Source: Acanthosoma haemorrhoidale (Eukaryota; Arthropoda; Insecta; Hemiptera; Acanthosomatidae). Taken from it: a DNA stretch of 64,000 bases. Location: assembly GCA_930367205.1 (NCBI GenBank), contig OV884012.1, positions 37,401,520-37,465,519 on the forward strand. The letters are read 5' to 3'. The position numbers and the translations under genes were made by a program. Shown one piece after another: positions 50,760 through 61,830 of this stretch (position 1 is the stretch's first letter; every line of letters starts with the position of its first letter). The notes under the pieces are model-generated. The model ran no database searches, had not been told where the DNA came from, and was given only the letters and a program-made list of their open reading frames with translations.

Positions 50760-52859
50760 TACATACAAATTTGATCTAAAATAAGGCATGCCAAAAATCT
50801 TAAAGATAAAATAAAGTAATGTAAAGGTAGAATAACAGAAAGATAAAGGTCAAATAACAGAAAAGATAAGAAAGATCTGTACAAAGCAAAGATACTCAAG
50901 CTGTCTCTGTGGTAAGCTACTGTGTTCCCAATTGGAATTACTATTCATGTTTTCTATCAAAACTACTGTAAGCAAACTGCAGTAGCTGTTCATCTTAGTC
51001 TTAGACATGCAATGTCATTTGTAAAAGAGGTACTTGCCCAATTTCATGTTTCCTACCAATGCTAATATCCTTAGTTACACAAATAAGTAAATTACAATAA
51101 ACTCAGTATTAAAGTTAAAATAAAAAGGATCTAAATCTAGACTAAAGATTATTATAACAGATCCGTTGGAAAGAGGATATCATGTATGCAAAAACATTAA
51201 TTCGCCGTTAATATTCAACAAATAAAAATGTTATACTTCGAGATAAATAGCAACAATTAATCAGCCAAATAACAAACGGTTTATTATAGCATAGCTTAGT
51301 TTAAATTAATTGCAACCAAAACCTAAAACTAAATAAAAAAAAGCCTTAAAATAGTTTTTCCATTGTCCTTGTTGCTTTACTTTGACGGTACCAATTTGTT
51401 TGGACTCATAAAGGTATACTCCTGCAACTTATCAGTTTTCTGATTAATTGATAGTTAAAATAAAAAGTATGAAAGTACAAAAAACAAAGTCAAACATGAA
51501 TAATTCGGACACATTTTCCTAACTTTCTCGCTGTTTAAAAGGACACATTTAAGACGGCAACAAAGGAAGGGATATGCTAAAAAAATTTGAGAGCCTACAA
51601 TTTAATCTCGTATATTATTGAAGGTGATTGTAATAGGTTTTTTTTGTTTATATTTTAGCTTTTTTTTGTTACGTTTTTATGTATGTTTTTAGCTTTTATG
51701 TCACGAACAAAATGTAAAAAAAGGATAGTTCATAACACAACTCCGAGTAAGTTATATGAATATTTGTACTATAAAACACAAGCATACAATAAGGCACTCA
51801 TGCGGATTCCCTCTAAGTAACATTAAACAATCTTCGTTTACTTCCTACGGCCTTCATTAATTTTACATATATTTTTAAAAAACGAAACTTAGCCCCTAAT
51901 AATAAATGTTAATCTCTAAGTAATGGAAAAATGCTAATGGTCCAGAAATCAACTAGACTATATTTAAATTAATTCAATATAATGGATCTACCGCCACAAA
52001 ATATTTACAACTATTGGCCATGACATTTTCAAATAATGCATGACTATCGTCACACATAGGGACTCAGTGAGTAAGCCCAGGAGATATAAAATTACACATA
52101 GGGCTGAGGGAGAACAGAGAGAATCGATAATTGGTTTAGATAATTAACGAATTAGCAGTAAATAGTTAATAGCGCAGGGAAGGGCTGAGCGACCAAAGCC
52201 TTCGGACCTCCTCTCCACGCCCATTGACTAATTGGCTCTAATACCCGTAAATAATACGCATTAATACTCAAACCCTCCCTCAACTTGATGGCGTATTTAT
52301 AAGGCTTTAGCCTCGTGCTCCTCCACTAAGTAGTCCTATCTCATCTTTATGCCAGTAATTATATTCTCTACTATACCGTGTAATGTTCAACGTTTATTAA
52401 CAAATAATGGGATATTTTCAGCATGTTTATATACTCCATTTAGTTGGTTTATTCACTTCCTTATTAACCTCAGCTCATTACATACCCACCTCACTACATT
52501 GCCATCTCAAGACCAAAAGTAAATTTGAATCATAGTTAAGTAAAATTGAATGATAGTTTAGGAAATAAATCCAGGAAATACACATGTAAACTACTCCACA
52601 TGTATTTGCAAACCAAGGAAGTGGAGAATTGCACGCTTCTAGGAAAATTAATGCCTATCTCTAGGTAGCCAAAGGATTGATGTCTAAGTGCACACTATGA
52701 AAGCAATTCATGAAGCCCATCCTTTCGTCTTGGACGGATATATAAAATCTTACCCAAAAACCGGTAAGGATTCTTTAATAATAATATTAAATAGATGCAG
52801 CATTTCTCTCTTGAAAAGTAGAATTCTTCCACGCATATATGGGTCAATTTAATCTTCAG
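50760..52859. other. AT-rich non-coding DNA
   Basis: No gene is supported. Positions 52070-52340 are somewhat GC-richer but have no sustained frame. Confidence 0.5.
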
Positions 52860-53140
52860 GCAAGTGGAATCGAAGGAACAGCCAGTTGTTCGAAGACGAT
52901 AATATAATAAAAGTCAAGAAACTTGGACGTCTGCGATAAGCGAGACATATAGCACAGATTAGTGATGTCGCCAATGAAGTTATTCACAGTATGTATGGCG
53001 TCATGGAAGAATGGGTGGGAAGACCGAGGGTCAGACTGTGGCCACTAGGGACATTGGGATTCGACTGTGCATGACAGCCACTCCTGGTGATGTAAGCTGT
53101 TGGAAGAGGTCAAGACAGGCTGCAGATCTGCATTAAGTAA
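52860..53140 (+). mobile_element. Degenerate LINE C-terminal fragment
   Basis: The + strand reads NSQLFEDDNIIKVKKLGRLR, then a stop and ARHIAQISD, then GRPRVRL after a gap, and after a frameshift CWKRSRQAADLH near 53098-53133. This order (basic RLxWxGH-type block, GRPRxR block, W-x-R-x-A-x-D block) is the usual end of RTE/CR1-type reverse transcriptases. It is broken by stops and frameshifts and has no recognisable 3' tail. Confidence 0.55.
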
Positions 53141-55940
53141 ATAGGGAAGTTGAAACATGAAATGGCCAACAGGAACTTTTGAATACTAGTTAAAGAGTGA
53201 AGTTAAAATAGTAATAAGAATGGAAATATTTAAACCACGCAAAATGAAAACTAGAACTATGAAATTTAGAAAGCAAGTACAAGTGTTGTGAGGATTGAAG
53301 TAAGGTGGAAAACAAATGGTATTCTCTGCTAACTTTGCCTGGATGAAATTACGCCTAGGGGACCCGAGCAAACGAAGTGGTTTAAATATTCCACCACAGT
53401 TGTGGTGTTTATAACACCTGATACAATTCCACTCTCTCTTCGATACAATCCCTTCTACTAGCTTGTCATACTGCTCCGCTCTCGATATCAAGAATAAGGT
53501 TGTTTTTGTTGTTTTCACAATTGAACAACAGCACGGCCTGAAATTGCATTCAATCCCGAGCTTGAGCTGGCGTATCATTCTTCAACTATGGTGGCACATT
53601 TTATATTGTCGCGCACGATCGAAACAAACGGTAAGAAATTGTGTCACTTGCCTTACAACAAATTCTATAAATTGGCCATAGAGAAATTAATAAAATCCCA
53701 GGTTCGATTTTCATTTTTTTTTTTTGCTTTAAAAGTAAATTACGTAATAGATAAATAGGATGAAGCCGACTGCTCCATAATATCTAATAGCATAATACAG
53801 TGCAATGTATATTGTATAATCTATAATATACTATGGATTAGATTAGATCTGATATTGCAAACTTCGGCCTGGGGTGACTATGAGGGATAATGAGTTAGTT
53901 TAAACGCTGAACATCCAGGGAACGAATCCCCAAATATTGGTGGTCGCTAAAGTCCTTAGGTTGAATTCGGAACTTTAAAATGCTTACATTTTAAGAATGT
54001 GGTACGTTCAGCAATTGGCAAAGTAGGAAAATATTGCCCGAAGTGAGGAGCCCTGCATTCAAACAGATGGGACAATTTTAACGTAAAAATTATTCAATAT
54101 AACTGAAATTTTAAAGTTAAATTACATAAAACTTCCGCAAAATCTAAAAAAAATCAGCTGAAAAGTTAAATAGAGTCCCGATATTGTTATAAAATAAAAT
54201 ATTTAAAAAGAAGTATTTCAAACAAAAGTTCTGATTAGTTTTTCGTTATTGTTTAAGAAGTATTTAAGAAACTTACGCAACCGGGCCACCGTACTATGAC
54301 ATTTCTATATATTGTTCCTTCAATCTAATCTTAACTAAATGTATATATATATTTTTTGTTATTTTAGTTTTTACTAATACAAATTATAAGTAGTTGAATT
54401 GTAATTAATTGCCCACAAATTATTATTATATCTTTATATTAATTTTATCTTTATATATACTCACTAGGGTTTTGGAAGCGTTATTGCTTTCCTACTCTGT
54501 TATTGATGTTATTGGGATAAATTTATTGGGTTATTGGATTAGGTTGATGCAACATGTTATATTATCTTCAACATAAGCCGATATTCCCACAAATTCATCC
54601 CATCAGTTAAGTTTGGTTCAAAATATTGATAAGATATATGTTAACTAATTCTTATGTACAGACGGATACTTTTCATCTCTCTTCGTATGTGAAATAATAA
54701 AAATCTGCCTATTAAAATGTAAGAGAAGGGTTCCGACCCAGTTTTGAAGTATGACGGTTGGAAATAATGCTGTAATTTGGAGAAGTTGCCCTCTCCGGCT
54801 GGCAGGGAGGAGAGGCACAGAACATAACTCAAATGGTCGAGTAATTGTTCCATCTTAGCCATGATTGGTCCGACAGCTGGGGTGCCCTTTTTCCCATTTA
54901 TTTTCTAACAGCTTTCTCTGTTTTGTTCGCAGTCAAGCCCCTGAATACTTAAAACGATTTACAAAATTCAAATGCATCATCATTCTCCCTGCATATTATT
55001 CATATAGAAATTTATTGTAAACTTCGAAATTTGTTTGGGGACTAGTAGCTTCAACACTTTTTATATCTTAGTGCGTTATTTAAAAAAAAAACAATTTTTC
55101 ATTTTATTTTTCACTACTAGTGAAATAAATTTTTTTTTTTATTGGAATTAACTGTATAAAAGACACAATATAGGGAGTTCTTGAAAGTCCCGTTTGAAGT
55201 CCGAGTTAGTTTCTCTAAATTAATGTAAACAAAATCAATCGGGATTCATTTCAAGCGGTGAAATTTCCCAGTCAATGAAAATCGCCATTTCAAAAAATAA
55301 TTTAAATAGCACAAATATTGATCAAAAAGAGCAATTGAGATCATCCCGAAATAAACAAGATATATAGCAGTATCCATTATCAAACCAGTTTGAACACCAA
55401 GGATCAGTCTCATCCAACACACAAAGAATAGGCAGTACAGTCAACAAATATTTTACACTTTACAAACTCGTAATAAAAACTAAAACACTCCATGTACAAA
55501 AGGAAATTAAAGGAAACTAGTATACTATATCTACTGGAATTAAGAAGGGTAAGGAGGTGAACACACTTGAAGTCGATACCACCTCTTGAAGCCTTTTTGT
55601 AGGTTTTTTTTGTGAATGTTTACTGGATCCAGGAGCTCTGTGTGTTTTAGGGACAACAGAATATTCGGAATTTCCTAGCCTAAAGTTGACTTTTGCCAAA
55701 ATAATAAAAAGAAGTCCTAAACAGGAAAAACATCACAATTGTTAAGAGAGATATTACAAAAACATTAGTCGAAAGTACTGAGCTATTTGTAAAGTTGTAA
55801 CTAGGAAAACCTAATTTTAAAGTTATGTTTAAAACTGAATTTTTATGTTTTTTCCTATTAGAACGATTGCCATGAAAACCGATAAATTTGTTATACAAAA
55901 CCACACTAGCCAATTTAAATTTTTCTCTTAATTTTGGAGT
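53141..55940. other. Non-coding DNA with one long minus-strand open frame
   Basis: The longest stop-free minus-strand frame is 53578-53186 (130 codons, cysteine-containing middle, hydrophobic end). It shows no family signature, no codon bias and no splice context, so I do not call it a gene. Otherwise the stretch is AT-rich. Confidence 0.4.
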
Positions 55941-56580
55941 GCTGGACATACGGAAAAGAACTATGGGGGACAGCAAAAATTCGAACATCAAGCGTATCCA
56001 ATCCTTACAATCAAAAGTCCTGCGAACACTAATAAATTCCCCTTATTACGTCAGCAACAAAACCCTCCATAATGATCTTAATATACCCTACATTCTTGAA
56101 CTCATCCCTTCCAAGTTCATCCATACAATCCTCCTTGGAGACTAAAAAGGCAGGAGACTATATATTTATAGTAGCCTCGTGACCTGCTATAAATACGTGA
56201 TAGTGGGAGTCCTGGTAATAGCCAGTTTCTTCAATCATGTCCTGAGCGTCTGTGACTCTCACGCTCTTGGTCAGCCTCCGGTAGCTCTTACAGTGACGTG
56301 GCTGACGGAGGAGCGTGGGGGACTTCCCAAGACTCCGCTTTCTCTTTCGCATGCGAGGGAGGTGACAATCATGTGGACTTGGGGGTCTCTGGGCTGTTTG
56401 TAAATACTGTATGAATGAGCAGGTGAATGACAATTGTAAATACGGTATGAATGAGACCATTTATCACAACTACGTATTGTCCACTGAGGCAGATTGTAAT
56501 TTTATCATAATAAGTTGTTTATTTATTATCATTTTGGAATTCATTAAAATGTTTCTGTGGTGGAATGCAGGGACAACTCC
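55941..56580 (+). mobile_element. LINE-B copy with 3' extension
   Basis: Starts within the reverse transcriptase C-terminus at a block equal to WTHGIELWGTA in the 25-kb copy, with a frame change near 55970. It then reads IKRIQSLQSKVLRTLINSPY and YVSNKTLHNDLNIPYILELI and stops at TAA near 56143. The 3' UTR follows from about 56170. The usual end, near 56510, reads tttatcataataag here, and a further 70 bp (56511-56580) is shared with the copy at 59318-59739, up to gggacaactcc. Confidence 0.9.
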
Positions 56581-56585
56581 AAATT

Positions 56586-56701
56586 CTAAGACATAATATA
56601 AGCCACGGAAACTAAAAACTCATTGGTTGATTTTATTTTTTTATTCGCGACTTGTAGCTGTTCTTCAAAAGCTTGTACTGATATGGATACGAGAGCAATA
56701 G
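56586..56701 (+). repeat. 116-bp direct duplication, copy 1
   Basis: From ctaagacataatataagcca to gagagcaatag this block matches 58016-58131 without gaps and with three differences in 116 bases. It starts six bases after the 3' extension of the neighbouring LINE-B copy. Confidence 0.95.
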
Positions 56702-58015
56702 CCGAAAATGCAACTGATTAGTATTCCATTCCTCGCCGAGGTTAATCAACGTAGACTTTGGGAAAAAGTTTAATTTGAAAATCGCAAGTCCAAAACCAAA
56801 CTTTGACTGTTTTAACCGACCAGCAGATTGCGCCTTTATGAACTGTGTAATTTGTGGAGTCGGCAATCTTTAGAGGGGAAAGTTTATTAAAGTTAAGCCT
56901 CCAAGAAAGGAAGGGGGTGGGGCATTGAAGTAGGCCCTGATCATAGTATAGGGCCGTTTAGTTTATCTCGGGCGGGTCGGTTGTAATCCGTTCTGTAGCT
57001 TGTAATTAGCCGGTAATTGAGATTGATTCAGCCATTTAACAGATTATTTTTTTATTAATGTCTGGTCTCTTGGCCCAAATTAAAAGTTGTTCTTAGCGAA
57101 CAGGTGGGTTCTAAAAGGCTTAATTAATCTTGAAGGATTTATTTATGGGTTTATTTAAGTACATATTCGGCCCTCTTACAGCGGTACAAAAACTTTAAAA
57201 ATTTTGGAATATTATACGCTTTTGGTGAAAAATAGAAAGGGCATTTATAGAAACAAATTTATTTTTTCTAGTTTGGAAAGTTAATATTTCTCAACGTATA
57301 GAAAACTTTTCAATTATGTGTTGATTTGAAAAATAACCCTTACTACGTTGACTTTCCGAAACTTTTTTGTACCAAAACATATTACACATACAAATTACCG
57401 TTCAAATGAAGAAACCCCAAAGGTCACAAATTTAGTGGCGCATTGATGTTAAGGAGAACGATGGTTGACAGACAACCACGGGCGGCGTTCGTAACGGCAG
57501 CTCCATCACTGATGAGGTTGTAGGCTTCCAAGGTCCAAGGGGAACGGGTGAGATCTGAAATGAGTTAGCCCGCTATCTCTTCCAGGCTGCTGGAACGCCA
57601 CTTCTGCACTGTCCCCAAAGGGAGGGACAAGGGATGTCCTCCGACCCAAAGCAAGCCTGGTCCACTGCGGCGGTCAATTCCAATCAAACTAACTACGGCT
57701 ATATCGCATATTTGAATAATACGAACGCATTTAAATAAATTTTATCCACTCTAAAATCATATAATTAGGCTTATTCAACATTTAAACAGTTTCATATACA
57801 TAAACCATCCAAAATTAACGACATTAGGTTCAGAATTTGTATAACTGTTACTAAAAGCAAACAATCTATTAATTTTTTTTTTAAATATTAATCCTGGCTT
57901 TAACAGTGACAACCTATCATAAAAATTATATATCTATCGTAAAAACTATCCAATCCATCTAAAATTATATGGGGCATAGTCCGAAACATCATTAACTACT
58001 AGTATACAGATGCAT
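56702..58015. other. Non-coding DNA between duplicated blocks
   Basis: No gene is supported. Positions 57420-57680 are GC-richer than their surroundings without a recognised element or frame. Confidence 0.5.
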
Positions 58016-58131
58016 ACTAAGACACAATATAAGCCACGGAAACTAAGAACTCATTGGTTGATTTTATTTTTTTATTCGCGACTTGTAGCTGTTCTTCAAA
58101 AGCTTGTACTGATATAGATACGAGAGCAATA
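58016..58131 (+). repeat. 116-bp direct duplication, copy 2
   Basis: Second copy of 56586-56701. Flanking bases differ immediately on both sides. It is not attached to a LINE-B end here. Confidence 0.95.
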
Positions 58132-58399
58132 GTATTTCAGTACTGAAATAGCTACCAGTAAAATTATTCAATCAATCTGAAAAATTTTAATTATATTCGA
58201 AAACAACGCGGAAGAATTCAAAAATGAAATTAGCACAAGCTAATTGTTTATTAAATACGGTGAATAGAAGTTTGGACTTCATTCGAAACAAAAGCCAAAT
58301 GCATAAAATCTCTTGATCTTAGTAATTAGTACCACAAAAAGAGATAGGAATAACATATGTTTGATGGTATTATACATAATTTGGGTGGGGTCTTGTATC
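58132..58399. other. AT-rich non-coding DNA
   Basis: No feature is visible. Confidence 0.5.
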
Positions 58400-59220
58400 G
58401 CGAGATTCAATAGCTGATTTAAATGGGAGATTGTAAAGGTAAGGAGACTTTTTTGTCATGAAAGCTCTATAGAGGAGGTATCTCTGCATCCATGATGCCT
58501 TTTTTATTTTACTCCAAAGTAAGTTCGTAAGCCATCCCAAGTCGGAATAGTTCTGCTAAATGTGACAACCCTAGATTGAGGACCAATTCATCAGCCGCTT
58601 TAACCAAGCTACCCTAGTAACAGCAAACCGTACTAACAATGGAAAAGACAAGAGAGGATACCAGGAGTTGCCGCATATCAAGTTATACTGGATCCTTGGA
58701 CCAGTGGAGGGAAATGTTGGAAGTCAACTGAGGGTGCAAATGAATAGGCGGGTGATTTGTGAAATGTGGTCTTTCCAGGATAGAGTTTAGTCAAGGGCCA
58801 AAGTCGATTTTTGACTGACGTAATGAACAGAATCAAGAATCGATGGTAAAGGTGAATATATCATTTACAGTCTAGGGAAGTCACTGATAATTGCCTTGGA
58901 TTTCTCCTCACTCAATCGAACATGGTGGAGAGAGCCCAACTCAGTCTAGGTCTTCCTGAATAGAGAGGTGGATTGAATCTCACTAGGAGGAAATGATAGA
59001 TAAAATTTAATGTCATCGGTATATAGGCGGTTAGAGCAGTGTTGGGTAGATGTGAGGTCGTTTTCATTTCCGGACACAAAAAAAGTAATGGAAAAATTGA
59101 TCAACCCTGAGCTGCTCCAGAAGACAATGAAAGGAGTTGGGATGGGGGTTGATCAGGGATGAGTACTGCCTGGGAGCGAACAGAAATAAATGAACTAAAC
59201 CTGCCGACGGCACAGTAAGA
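58400..59220 (-). mobile_element. LINE-C: degenerate reverse transcriptase fragment
   Basis: Read on the minus strand from 59220: a block equal to the pre-catalytic region (RFSSFISVRSQ), then SSGAAQG (the SGVPQG block) near 59110. After a frameshift comes LYTDDIKFYLSFPPSEIQ with the catalytic YTDD at 59012-59023. Further on are EEKSKAIISDFP, LSWKDHISQITR (the thumb motif) and, near 58450-58520, an ASWMQRYLLYRAF-like block. Many stops and frameshifts interrupt it. The wording differs from LINE-A and LINE-B, closer to CR1/L2-type RTs, so it is a separate lineage. No 3' tail was recognised. Confidence 0.78.
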
Positions 59221-59317
59221 AAAGGACATCGGCACTAGTTATTACAGTATGTTATCCATGGGTTAATAAAAAATTTTAATTATAAGAAGTTTTCAATAAG
59301 CAATAATTTAAAAACTT
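59221..59317. other. Spacer between LINE-C and LINE-B
   Basis: AT-rich, no feature visible. Confidence 0.5.
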
Positions 59318-59739
59318 AAAACGGCAGTGGCCTCGTGACCTCCTATAATTAAGTGTTAGTGGGAGTCCTGGCAATGGCCAGTTTCTCTAATCATGTCCTG
59401 AGCGTCTGTGGCTCTCGCGCTCTTGGTCAGCCTCCGCTGGCTCTTATTCAGTGACGCGGCTGATGTAGGAGCGTGGGGGACTTCCCAAGACTCCGCTTCC
59501 TCCTTCGCACGTGAGGGAGGTGACAACCATGTGGACTTAGGGGCTTCTGGGCTGTTTGTAAATATTGTATGAATGAGCGAGTGAATGATAAATTGTAAAT
59601 ATGGTATGAATGAGACCATTTATCACAACTACGTATTGCCCACTTAGGCAGATTATAATTTTATCATAATAAGTTGTTTATTTATTATCATTTTGGAATT
59701 CATTAAAATATTTCTGTGGTGGAATGCAGGGACAACTCC
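59318..59739 (+). mobile_element. LINE-B 3' UTR copy with 3' extension
   Basis: Starts at aacggcagtggcctcgtgac, exactly at the end of the family's coding region, and runs through the whole 3' UTR. As in the 55941-56580 copy, it continues beyond the tttatcataataag end for about 70 bp (59670-59739) to gggacaactcc with one substitution. It contains no coding sequence. Confidence 0.9.
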
Positions 59740-61317
59740 CATATTATATATATAAATATTGTCATTTATATTACATCCGAATTTCTCATCACGGGATGTT
59801 CGCTTGATAAGAGGAACCCTTCATGTTTTAAGCGGAATTGTTCATTACCCTGTAACGTAAGTCAATTTCTAAAATGAAACTTCTGCTGCAATCAAAGAAT
59901 TGTATTTATTTCCAACATAACTTTTTATTCATTTTTCTCGTGAAATGTAACCATTACTTTCTTCAATTCTTATTAAGAGTCCAAGAAAATTTCATTTAAA
60001 ATTTTGAGGAGTCTTGAAGTTTATCATTTCGTTGTTTAACAGATATTTCAAGTATAAATGTAAGAAGGAGACAGTCAGGAAAAGGTTCCTTTTCAGGACA
60101 ACAATAGGGAGGAAATATAAGGAGGGGGATAAAAAAGGGGAAAAAGCAGAAATGGAGCTTAGAGCTGGCCCGTTGAGTGGAGGCTCTGAGGAAAAACATT
60201 CGGGAAAAAACGTAAATAGTGTAGGGTTGCAGAAATGTTAAGCCAAATGGACATTTCCCTCCATTGCTATTTATTCTTTCGTAATCCTACCTGATGACGC
60301 TTTAATAACGTCCGATTGACTTCACGACCACAAATGCAACCTGTTGGTCCCAATATCATGGGCAGAACAATTTCTTTTATTTTTCAAATGTGATTATTTT
60401 TTTCACCTGAATTATGATTGTAATTTATTGACCACATATATGAACGAGATATATAAAAAGAAAAAAAGTGAAAAGGCATTAAAAATAGGTGGCCTGGATG
60501 TGGGCCAGAATAGTTTTTGCAATACTTATTTATCAAACTGTTTGCTACATTCGGGAAAATACTTTAATGGTATACAGAATAAAATTTACTCAACGTTACT
60601 TGATAATATCTAAAAATCTTGTTCCTACAAATTAAAAAAAAAATCAAGTAGTTTAAATATTCTTCTTTAGATACTGTAGAGTCTATTGAGATCAGCGTCA
60701 TCAAACATGCAATTTTATTGATTTGTTTTTTTTTATTGATGTTGGAATATTTTTGATTTTTATAGCGTTAATGTCCTTAGTTATAAATAAAAACCCAACT
60801 TTGTTTATTTTTTCACTTTCTTAAACTACTCTTAATTATAATCAATGAGTAATAATCAGACTGAGCGTCTTTTAATGAATATATCTATAAAAGTTCATAT
60901 TGATACAATTATTTTACTATCGTTGAACACACAGACAGTCATACTGATAAAGACGGTAGACAATTGCCCTCTCCCCTCAGATTGTGTGAACCACTTCCAG
61001 CAATGGCAATCATAGACCCTAGCCAATGTGGCTATGCCATCATCACCTCATCTGCAAAGGTGGTTGCATCGCCAGTGCAACCACAGTAGCGGTGATGAGC
61101 CATTCATCGACTGTTCCAATGCTTGTAGTCTGATGAGGCTCTCCCAATGGGGACTGCTTGCTGCTTGTCGGTTACTGGAAATCGCATTTTCGATAAATAA
61201 AAAAATCAATTAGCTAAAATATTTACCAAAAAAAACCTATTGAAATCAACTGAAACATTTTTTGAAATGAAAAACAAATTCCAATGTGTTCTAATAGGGT
61301 AATGTCTTATTGTGATT
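59740..61317. other. Non-coding DNA
   Basis: A purine-rich stretch lies at about 60060-60200. At 60960-61200 a GC-richer patch has a ctctcccctcag acceptor-like sequence and a 61-codon open frame of unknown family (HLQRWLHRQCNHSSGDEPF); it also contains the hairpin ggttgca...tgcaacc. Neither is enough to call a gene. Confidence 0.45.
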
Positions 61318-61830
61318 AATTATCTCATTCATGCCATAAACATAATATTGCATTCACTGGCTCATCCATAAAGTATTGAAAATAGACATTACAGAAGGCC
61401 CAAGAATCCCCCAAAATCGCCTGTGGGAATGTCACTTCCCAGCCAAAAAGAATGACGCAGGAATCAGGAATTATCACGCAGCCACATTATTGGTAGATGG
61501 TAGCAGTACAAACTAAGAGAAAGCGTAAATGCTACAAACATTCAGGGCATGAGGGGAGAATACTGCCCAGTCACACTACTCCCAATGTTGGGTCAATTGC
61601 AGGAAATCAGGAGGCCGTTTCAGTCGCCAAGGAAAATTATAGGGATGTGTGAAACTAGGTAGCAATCTTAGATTGCGATCAGGATGTTTGGATAATTTTG
61701 TTTGCAATTTTAAAAATGTAGGAGAAATGTTTTCATTTTCTTCTATGTGGAGATCACAATGCTGAACACAGCGGGATTCGAAAATAACCAAACCCCGAGG
61801 CTGTAGTTAGTAAGGAACTTCACCATCGTC
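61318..61830 (-). mobile_element. Old LINE-B copy
   Basis: On the minus strand 61791-61576 reads HCDLHIEENENISPTFLKL and LSKHPDRNLRLLPSFTHPYN followed by a PWRLKRPPDF end, which is the C-terminus of a jockey-type reverse transcriptase. Downstream on the same strand, at 61470-61318, the 3' UTR can be traced through the complement of ctcattcatgccataaac and ggcccaagaatcccccaaaa, matching 6350-6440. It is more diverged than the other copies and has large indels. Confidence 0.75.

Noticed and set aside
53186..53578. 130-codon minus-strand open frame, the longest stop-free frame of its kind in the area
   Set aside because: No third-position bias, no family motif, no splice sites, and a hydrophobic end typical of AT-rich chance frames.
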